NCBI GenBank assembly: GCA_030432025.1
Contig: JAUIIA010000003.1
Coordinates: 1 to 64,000, forward strand
Length of the DNA: 64,000 bases
Reading direction: 5' to 3'
Source of the DNA: Alphaproteobacteria bacterium
Lineage (GTDB): Bacteria > Pseudomonadota > Alphaproteobacteria > Micavibrionales > Micavibrionaceae
The position numbers and the translations under genes were made by a program. Below, piece after piece: positions 57,730-64,000 of the stretch. The notes under the pieces were generated by a model. It made no database searches, had not been told where the DNA came from, and saw only the letters and a list, made by a program, of their open reading frames with translations. Position 1 is the first letter of the stretch. Each line of letters opens with the position of its first letter.

Positions 57730-58568
57730 GAAAAACGCGCCAACGCGACAAAATCTTCTACATCCAGATTTTCTGCTCGGCTTTTCGGGTCCAACCCCAA
57801 ATCTTCAAACTGCGCCTCATGCGATTTCAACGTCGAACGAATCATTTTTCGCCTTTGACCGAAAGCCTGCTGCGTAATCTGCTCCACCACATCAAAGTTT
57901 GGCGCATCCTCACCCACGGTCTTCGGCGTAAATTTAACCACGCTTGATTTGACCTTCGGCGGTGGCGTAAAAGCCGCGGGCGGTAATTCCATTACCGGCT
58001 TTGTTTCGCACAACCATTGTGAAATGACAGAAAGCCGTCCGTAAACCTTATTGCCCGAAGGCGCGCATATTCGCATCGCGACCTCCTTTTGAAACATCAA
58101 AATCATTTCATCATAAGCACCGGGGGATTCGCGTAAATCCTTCAACCACCCAAGCAAAAGCGTCGTAGCAATATTGTACGGCAAGTTGGCAATAATAACT
58201 TTTGGACCAGTGCCCAAAGACTGCAAATCCGCATCCAACGCATCATGTTGCAAGATCTGCAGCCTGTCTCCTGCTGCATCTTTCAATCCTTGTAACGCTT
58301 CAACCGCTCTGGAGTCATATTCAATAGCAACGACTTTTTCTGCTGCACTCTTAAGCAGAGAGCGCGTCAACCCACCCGGGCCCGGGCCAATTTCTATGAC
58401 GGTTTTGCCATTCAGTGGACTAGCCTGCCGCACAATCTTGTCGGTTAAATTCACATCGAGAAGGAAGTTCTGGCCCAGAGATTTCTCGGCACGTAAGCCG
58501 TGGGCGGATATCACCTCCCGCAAGGGCGGCAAATTTTCAATCGCTTTGATGTCCTGATCAGAGGGCAA
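57726..58568 (-). CDS. rsmA: 16S rRNA dimethyladenosine transferase
   Basis: Dimethylates the two adjacent adenines of the 3'-terminal helix of 16S rRNA during 30S maturation. The 280-residue protein has KSLGQNFLLD, SAM-binding EIGPGPGGLTRSLL, and the catalytic NLPYNIATTLLL motif. The start overlaps the end of the surA-like gene by 11 bp, so the two are translationally linked; pdxA, often between them, is absent. Confidence 0.96.
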   Translation of the reverse strand: MPSDQDIKAIENLPPLREVISAHGLRAEKSLGQNFLLDVNLTDKIVRQASPLNGKTVIEIGPGPGGLTRSLLKSAAEKVVAIEYDSRAVEALQGLKDAAGDRLQILQHDALDADLQSLGTGPKVIIANLPYNIATTLLLGWLKDLRESPGAYDEMILMFQKEVAMRICAPSGNKVYGRLSVISQWLCETKPVMELPPAAFTPPPKVKSSVVKFTPKTVGEDAPNFDVVEQITQQAFGQRRKMIRSTLKSHEAQFEDLGLDPKSRAENLDVEDFVALARFS

Positions 58569-59511
58569 GACGATTATCGATGAATGATGTCGATTTCAGA
58601 TCGAGCAAATAACGCTGCGCCTGACGCTCCAGACGGAGCTGCCCGATGCGTGCGCGCACATCATCAGGTGTCGGAAGATTTTCGGGGGTCAACACGCGGT
58701 CTTCACGCACATGCAAAATATGAAAACCGGATGAAGTACGAATCGGATCACTGATCCCGCCCTTTGGAATTGATGGCAAAACAGCATCAAGCTCTTCGTC
58801 CAGCTGCCCTTCGGTAATCCAACCCAGATTACCCCCTTGTGCGGCACCCGCGGATTTGGAAAATTGCTGCGCGATACGGAAAAACGGAGCCTTGCCACCA
58901 CGAATCTCCTGCACCAGCTTACGCGCCAGATTACGGCTCTTTACTTCGTCATTAGTATCATCGATAGGTAGGAAAACCTCAGCCACCAGATATTCCTGCT
59001 TACCGACGTTATTTTGCAGGCGCTGCATGAAGTTATCGACATCACCCTCAGTGACTGTTACTTGCGGGCGCACCACCGCCTGCACAGTTTTGCCCCAGGC
59101 AATTTGCGCACGGATCTGATCACGCATTGTAGAGATATTCAAACCACTGGCTTTAATGCGCTTACGAAACTCTTGCGGGTCAATTTCGTTCTGCGCGGCA
59201 ATCGAATTAATGCCTTCTTCAATTTCTTCCTGAGAGACTTGAATTTTTTGCTTACGCGCTTCCTGCAAACGGATCTGCTCCTCGATCAGCGAGTTGACAA
59301 TCTGCGGGCGCAGCTTATCGCGTGTGTCTTTCGTATTTGGCAAGCCTGACGAAACCATAATCAGCTTCAAACGGTCCTTCACGTCGGAATGCGTAATCGC
59401 ATCCTCATTCACCACAACAGCAACGCCATCCTGCATCGCAAGAGCTTGCGCGGGAACGAACGCAATGCTGCACATAAAAAGGAACAATAAAACTGTAAGA
59501 ACTCTAAACAT
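58558..59511 (-). CDS. surA: SurA-like periplasmic peptidyl-prolyl isomerase
   Basis: A periplasmic chaperone for outer-membrane proteins. Of 317 residues, 1-26 are a signal peptide (cleavage after ALA), about 30-155 the SurA N-terminal helical domain (VAVVVNEDAITHSDVKDRLKL), and about 160-275 one parvulin domain (YLVAEVFLPI, GGNLGWITEGQLDEEL, HILHVREDR). E. coli SurA is longer with two parvulin domains; one-domain forms are normal in alphaproteobacteria. It sits just before rsmA, as expected for surA, but lptD is not upstream. Confidence 0.92.
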   Translation of the reverse strand: MFRVLTVLLFLFMCSIAFVPAQALAMQDGVAVVVNEDAITHSDVKDRLKLIMVSSGLPNTKDTRDKLRPQIVNSLIEEQIRLQEARKQKIQVSQEEIEEGINSIAAQNEIDPQEFRKRIKASGLNISTMRDQIRAQIAWGKTVQAVVRPQVTVTEGDVDNFMQRLQNNVGKQEYLVAEVFLPIDDTNDEVKSRNLARKLVQEIRGGKAPFFRIAQQFSKSAGAAQGGNLGWITEGQLDEELDAVLPSIPKGGISDPIRTSSGFHILHVREDRVLTPENLPTPDDVRARIGQLRLERQAQRYLLDLKSTSFIDNRLAL

Positions 59512-59543
59512 AAATAATAACCAAATTTCAAAAAGCTGATGTA

Positions 59544-60491
59544 TTAGCCCGCCTTGTAAGCGGAGTACCGCCCGCCCGGCCTGTAAGTTTCGAGATAATG
59601 CGGCAAGATAACATCCATTGCCTTTGGACTAATGCCGAGATTTTCAAAACTCAACGCATCGGCCGGCACAACATTATCCGTCTTCAACATCTCGACCTGA
59701 TCCGTCGTCAAAGGCGGCGCGGGTAACAGACTTAACAAGCCTGCCTGCACCTTGGCAAGCGGGTAAGGCGTATTCACCAGAAAACGCTTACGGCCAGTAT
59801 ACTCGAACAAGAGCTCATAAATTTCCTTAAATGACACTTGCTCCGGCCCACCAAGGTGGTAAATGCCACCTTGAGTCGCCGGGTCTTCCAGCGCCTTGAT
59901 AGCAGCATCGGCAACATCACCGACAAATACAGGCTGGAATAATGTCGAACCACCGCCAATCAACGGCAAGGCCGGTACAAAACGCGCCATCTCGGCAAAA
60001 CGGTTGAAGAAATCATCATCCTCGCCAAAAACCACGCTCGGGCGCAATATGGTCACCTTCGGGAAATTGGCTTTAACCGCCTTTTCCCCGTCCAGCTTGC
60101 TCACCGCGTATTTTGCATTGCTTTGATCAACGCTCAGCGAAGAAATATGCACAAACGACTTAACGTCATTTTTCTTACATGCACCTGCAATACGTGCCGG
60201 AACATCAACATGCGCATGCTGGAATGACTGCTTGCCCTTCTCGTACAAAATGCCGACGCAGTTCACGACATAGTCACAGCCCTTAACAGCATTCTTGATA
60301 CTGTCCGCATCATTGTAATCACACTGCACGGGAACGACTTGCCCAACCACACCTGCGGGACGCAGAAAATAGGCACGCTCGGGAACCCGCGTCGCCACCT
60401 TCACCGTAACGCCGCGCTTGGCCAGCTCACGCACGATCTGACGACCGATAAAACCTGTGCCTCCGAAAATACAAGCAGTCTTGTTATTCAT
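59544..60491 (-). CDS. Complex I NDUFA9-like NAD(P)-binding protein
   Basis: An atypical short-chain reductase of 315 residues: Rossmann motif CIFGGTGFIGRQIV, NCVGILYEKGKQSFQHAHVD, and a YAVSKLDGE sequence in place of the classical catalytic YxxxK. This group is homologous to the NDUFA9 accessory subunit of respiratory complex I, found in alphaproteobacteria and mitochondria. AAGGA precedes the ATG. It lies 32 bp upstream of surA on the same strand and probably leads the operon to surA and rsmA. Confidence 0.9.
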   Translation of the reverse strand: MNNKTACIFGGTGFIGRQIVRELAKRGVTVKVATRVPERAYFLRPAGVVGQVVPVQCDYNDADSIKNAVKGCDYVVNCVGILYEKGKQSFQHAHVDVPARIAGACKKNDVKSFVHISSLSVDQSNAKYAVSKLDGEKAVKANFPKVTILRPSVVFGEDDDFFNRFAEMARFVPALPLIGGGSTLFQPVFVGDVADAAIKALEDPATQGGIYHLGGPEQVSFKEIYELLFEYTGRKRFLVNTPYPLAKVQAGLLSLLPAPPLTTDQVEMLKTDNVVPADALSFENLGISPKAMDVILPHYLETYRPGGRYSAYKAG

Positions 60492-60600
60492 TGTTCGTAT
60501 ATTCCTTATGTAATGCTGATAATATGACGCTTCGGACCGCTAAAAACCAGACTCTTCTTAGAAAAAAAGATGAAACCAAACGGGTAGTCAGGACGAATAC

Positions 60601-61338
60601 ATGGATATGACAAAAAACTTACTCCTTATGGGCATAATTGTCGGTGTCATTGTCTTGGGTGCCACCAAACTGCATGCCCGTTATGGTACTTTTGATACGA
60701 ATGTCGTGAACAAACCCGTCGTTATAGAACTATTCACCTCACAAAGCTGCTCATCCTGTCCACCCGCCGATGACAATCTGGCTAAACTCGCCGAAAACCC
60801 AAATATCATCGCATTGGGCTTCCATGTTACATATTGGGACTATCTACATTGGAAAGACACGCTCAGCCGCCAATTTGCAACAGACAGACAGCGCGCATAT
60901 TCCCGCCATGTCGGCAAAAGCCGTGTCTACACACCGCAAATGGTCGTAAACGGTACACGCGAATTCGTCGGCTCCCGCGGCGGTGATATCGCCCAAGCCC
61001 TTGAAAACTCCGTCACTGTCGAACCAATAACGATCGGCATTAACACAGACGGAATTTTAACGCTTGAACTCCCCGACCTGCCCGAAGGCAATTACACGCT
61101 CTGGATCAACGGCATTAAAGACCAGAAAACGCAGAAAATCACCTCCGGTGAAAATGGCGGACGTACGGTCAATTACGTGAATTCTGTGATTGAACACGCA
61201 TCAGGCGGACAATGGGATGGAACCTCCGAAACCAGAAACCTCGAAGGGTTTAAGAACCCCGAGATCGATAAATATATCGTTTTGGCGCAGAAATCAGGCT
61301 ACGGCCCCATAGCCGCCGCAGGACAAACCGCACCATAA
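60601..61338 (+). CDS. DUF1223 thioredoxin-like protein
   Basis: The 245-residue protein has an N-terminal membrane segment or signal anchor (residues 6-24) and the DUF1223 signature VVIELFTSQSCSSCPPADDNL, a thioredoxin-like fold with CSSC. YTPQMVVNGTREFVGS is also conserved in the family. The CxxC suggests a redox role in the periplasm, but the function of the family is not known to me. AGGA lies before the ATG. Confidence 0.9.
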   Translation: MDMTKNLLLMGIIVGVIVLGATKLHARYGTFDTNVVNKPVVIELFTSQSCSSCPPADDNLAKLAENPNIIALGFHVTYWDYLHWKDTLSRQFATDRQRAYSRHVGKSRVYTPQMVVNGTREFVGSRGGDIAQALENSVTVEPITIGINTDGILTLELPDLPEGNYTLWINGIKDQKTQKITSGENGGRTVNYVNSVIEHASGGQWDGTSETRNLEGFKNPEIDKYIVLAQKSGYGPIAAAGQTAP

Positions 61339-61398
61339 AAACTTTAAAACTGCATTTTTTTATTTACATAACTAAAAAGTGCGTGTATTTTCCCGCGC

Positions 61399-62097
61399 AT
61401 GACTAGCAATGAATTCAAATTGGTAACCGACCCGCACGGCGCACTCAGAAACCCTGACGCGCCATCTCATCATGTTTTGGGCGACAGTTCACTAGTCTTC
61501 AGGACAGAAAGCCGCACAGATTTCGAGACACAAATCTCAGATGAGGCATTTAAAGCCGGTGTTTTAATCCTGCCCCGAGAGGAAAGCGACGAGCTGGCAA
61601 AAAAATTCAACACTCTGCTCGGTCAACGCACGGATAAGATCATCATCACCGCAAAAGCCCAACCAAACGGTGAAATGCTATACTCAACGAAAAATGAAGC
61701 GCAAGCTGGCATCCTTGAGTCCGATGTAATGTCCGAAATACGTGACATGGCAGAGATGTACCACCGCACTATTCCGCAACTCACACATCTCGAAATCGAG
61801 CTGGGCCGCAACATCACACTCGGTTTGCACAAACATGGATTTCCTGTGCTCAACCGCGTAGTAGGTGACAGCGGCACGGGCTGGTACACCAGCGACATCG
61901 GACCCGATAGCGCAGGTGAAGGTAATCTATTCTTATTTAAAGGCAACGTCTCCCACGAAGCCACAACACGCGGAATTCTGGAAGACAATGGCGAAGTAAA
62001 ACTGGCAAAACCCGAAGGGCGCACAAGTATTATTGTACACCCTAATACAGGCCATTTTTATGACGTAATTGCTCAAATGAGTGCTGAGCAAAACTAA
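61399..62097 (+). CDS. Hypothetical protein
   Basis: I do not recognise this 232-residue soluble protein. It has no signal peptide. The second half contains TLGLHKHGFPVLNRVVGDSG, GWYTSDIGPDSAGEG and SHEATTRGILEDNGEV, then RTSIIVHPNTGHFYDVI. The spaced histidines and small residues would fit a cupin- or dioxygenase-like beta fold, but this is speculation. There is no clear ribosome site before the ATG at 61399, and the stop is 3 bp from the end of the converging helicase gene. Confidence 0.65.
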   Translation: MTSNEFKLVTDPHGALRNPDAPSHHVLGDSSLVFRTESRTDFETQISDEAFKAGVLILPREESDELAKKFNTLLGQRTDKIIITAKAQPNGEMLYSTKNEAQAGILESDVMSEIRDMAEMYHRTIPQLTHLEIELGRNITLGLHKHGFPVLNRVVGDSGTGWYTSDIGPDSAGEGNLFLFKGNVSHEATTRGILEDNGEVKLAKPEGRTSIIVHPNTGHFYDVIAQMSAEQN

Positions 62098-62100
62098 GTT

Positions 62101-64000
62101 TTAATCATGCTTCTCAACGAAGCTGTCCATGACACGTTTTTTACCCGAATGATCGAAATTAATATCCAGCTTATGTCCGTCGATATTAATGATTTTACCG
62201 TATCCGAATTTATCGTGAAACACACGGTCACCGCGGGAGAATACTGTGCCGTCCTCATTGCGGGTTTTGCGCTCATGCAACTGGCGCTTTTGTACTTTCG
62301 GCGCGAAACCCGATGAATCCCAGTGTGATGAACGCCCCGATCCGGCTAGTCCCATATCATTACTGACCTCAACATGGTCTTTCGGCAATTCATCAACAAA
62401 TCGTGACGGAATGGAATTCACAAACTGCCCATACATACGGCGGTTCGCGGCGAATGATATATACGCTCTCTTTCGCGCACGTGTGATCCCGACATAAGCC
62501 AAGCGGCGTTCTTCTTCCAGACCTTTAAGCCCGTTTTCATCCATCGTTCGCTGCGATGGAAACAATCCTTCTTCCCAACCGGGCAGGAACACGGCATCAA
62601 ACTCCAAGCCCTTCGCCCCGTGCAATGTCATGATGGTCGCAAATTCGCCTTGCGAATTATCCTGATTTTCCAGCACCAGCGCGACATGTTCCAGAAATTC
62701 GGGCAGGCTTTCATATTCCTGCATCCCTGAAATCAATTCCTTCAGGTTCTCGATACGCCCGGGCGAGTCCGGATTTTTATCCTGCTTCCACATCTCCATG
62801 TAACCGGATTCATCCAGCACCTGCGCCGCCAGCTCGGCATGATCCATCGAATCGACCAGCGTGCGCCAGCGGTCAAAATCATCCAGCAACTTCATCAAGA
62901 TGGTTTTGACCTTCGGCCGCAACTCATCCGTTTGCGTCAAATCCATGATCGAATCGTAGAGACAAATCCCCTTCGCACGTCCGTACGCGTACAGTGTTTG
63001 CACCGTCGCATCACCAAGGCCGCGCTTCGGCGTATTAATGATCCGCTCCAGCGCCAGATCATCGGCGCGCTGCGCGATAACCCGCAAATAGGCCAACGCA
63101 TCACGAATTTCCATGCGCTCGTAGAATCGCGGGCCGCCCAAAACCTTGTACGGTAAACCCAGCTGGATAAAACGTTCCTCGAATTCACGGGTTTGAAATC
63201 CCGCACGTACAAGGATAGCAACTTCCTTCAATGACCATTGCTTGCGTTGCAGCTGCTCGATCTCCTCACCGATCCAGCGCGCTTCCGCCTGCCCGTCCCA
63301 AAGTCCGCGCACCTGAAGCTTCTCGCCCTCGCCTGCGTCGCTCCATAACTCCTTACCCAATCGCCCTTCATTATTGGCAATCACCGCATGCGCGGCTTTC
63401 AGGATCGTGTTGGTCGACCGGTAATTTTGCTCCAGACGGATAACCCCCGCACCTTCGAAATCCTTTTCAAAGCGCAGGATGTTGCCAACCTCCGCCCCGC
63501 GCCAGCCATAGATCGACTGGTCATCATCCCCAACGCAGCAAATATTGTTCGATCCCTGCGCCAAAAGCCGCAGCCATAAATACTGCGCCACGTTGGTATC
63601 CTGATACTCATCCACCAGAATATATTGGAAACGTCTGTGATACTCTTCCAATACCGCCTGGTCGGTTTTCAGGATCGTAATCATATGCAGCAACAAATCC
63701 CCGAAATCGCAGGCATTGATCGCCCGCAACCGTGTCTGGTATTGCTCGTACAACATTTTCAGCTTACCGCCCGCAATATCACCGACATCATCAAGCGACA
63801 CCTGGTCAGGCGTCAGCCCGCGATCTTTCCAGCGGTCGATATAACCGATCATCGCTTTCGGCACCCATTTCTTGGTGTCGATATCGTTCACTTCCATCAA
63901 TTGTTTGAACAATCTGACCTGATCATCGGGATCAAGAATTGTGAAATTGCTCGCCAAACCGACCAGTTCAGCATGACGGCGTAACATGCGTGCAGCCAGA
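62101..64000 (-). CDS. uvrD: PcrA/UvrD superfamily 1 DNA helicase (N-terminus beyond window)
   Basis: A 3'-5' helicase of DNA repair and replication. The frame enters from the right edge at LAARMLRRHAELVGL, so Walker A and roughly the first 100 residues are missing. Visible motifs: II (VDEYQDTN), III (VGDDDQSIYGWRGA), IV (LEQNYRS), V (TLHGAKGLEFDAVFLPGWEEGLFP) and VI (LAYVGITRARK). The C-terminal Tudor-like element that contacts RNA polymerase in PcrA/UvrD is present (RGDRVFHDKFGYGKI near the end). uvrD and pcrA cannot be told apart here. Confidence 0.95.
   Translation of the reverse strand, partial: LAARMLRRHAELVGLASNFTILDPDDQVRLFKQLMEVNDIDTKKWVPKAMIGYIDRWKDRGLTPDQVSLDDVGDIAGGKLKMLYEQYQTRLRAINACDFGDLLLHMITILKTDQAVLEEYHRRFQYILVDEYQDTNVAQYLWLRLLAQGSNNICCVGDDDQSIYGWRGAEVGNILRFEKDFEGAGVIRLEQNYRSTNTILKAAHAVIANNEGRLGKELWSDAGEGEKLQVRGLWDGQAEARWIGEEIEQLQRKQWSLKEVAILVRAGFQTREFEERFIQLGLPYKVLGGPRFYERMEIRDALAYLRVIAQRADDLALERIINTPKRGLGDATVQTLYAYGRAKGICLYDSIMDLTQTDELRPKVKTILMKLLDDFDRWRTLVDSMDHAELAAQVLDESGYMEMWKQDKNPDSPGRIENLKELISGMQEYESLPEFLEHVALVLENQDNSQGEFATIMTLHGAKGLEFDAVFLPGWEEGLFPSQRTMDENGLKGLEEERRLAYVGITRARKRAYISFAANRRMYGQFVNSIPSRFVDELPKDHVEVSNDMGLAGSGRSSHWDSSGFAPKVQKRQLHERKTRNEDGTVFSRGDRVFHDKFGYGKIINIDGHKLDINFDHSGKKRVMDSFVEKHD

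Overview
The window looks like chromosomal DNA of an alphaproteobacterium. The support is the alphaproteobacterial form of SerC, a complex I NDUFA9-like reductase gene, the surA-rsmA pair, a DUF1223 gene, and an sHSP gene with a possible ROSE-like leader. The wealth of giant surface proteins would fit an attached, epibiotic or predatory lineage (Micavibrio-like is a guess only). I see no insertion sequences, phage genes, CRISPR arrays or rRNA.

Layout. 1-9166 (-) is the start and body of a giant type I-secreted adhesin made of about 21 Ig-like modules, running off the left edge. 9167-10434 has no protein gene but holds a strongly structured, terminator-ended candidate ncRNA. 10435-11522 carries a receiver protein and a conserved-looking unknown. 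11591-17020 is a serine-biosynthesis locus (serA, serC, serB) with a GH63-type glycosidase inside it. 17149-26054 mixes a stand-alone Clp D1-like AAA+ ATPase, an RsmC-like methyltransferase, an orphan RTX protein, a sulfotransferase, a MATE transporter, an AsmA-like protein, a small heat-shock protein with a putative RNA thermometer, and a CbbX/SpoVK-like AAA+ ATPase.

26151-34666 is an unusual pilus-like locus: three DUF4402-type secreted subunits, a PapD-like chaperone and a large usher-like outer-membrane protein interrupted by one in-frame TAA, with a TPR-sulfotransferase gene among them. 34740-46154 is a divergent two-partner secretion system: a 3069-residue beta-helical TpsA adhesin with about 17 near-identical 23-residue coils, and its TpsB transporter.

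46172-51828 is a five-gene phosphorelay cluster: a soluble kinase, a receiver-HPt protein, a sigma-54 activator, a receiver and a REC-HK-REC hybrid kinase. A -24/-12 promoter with two upstream dyad repeats lies between the activator and the receiver. After a tRNA-Ser(GGA), 52063-64000 is mostly housekeeping: a membrane HExxH protein, GT4 and GT9 glycosyltransferases, an ArsR regulator, gmk, rsmA, surA, NDUFA9-like, DUF1223, an unknown, and the partial gene of a PcrA/UvrD helicase.

Taken together the window is dominated by cell-surface display (type I, two-partner and chaperone/usher-like) plus signalling. The most unusual items are the ncRNA, the DUF4402/usher-like locus with its stop codon, the coil array, and the sigma-54 control region.
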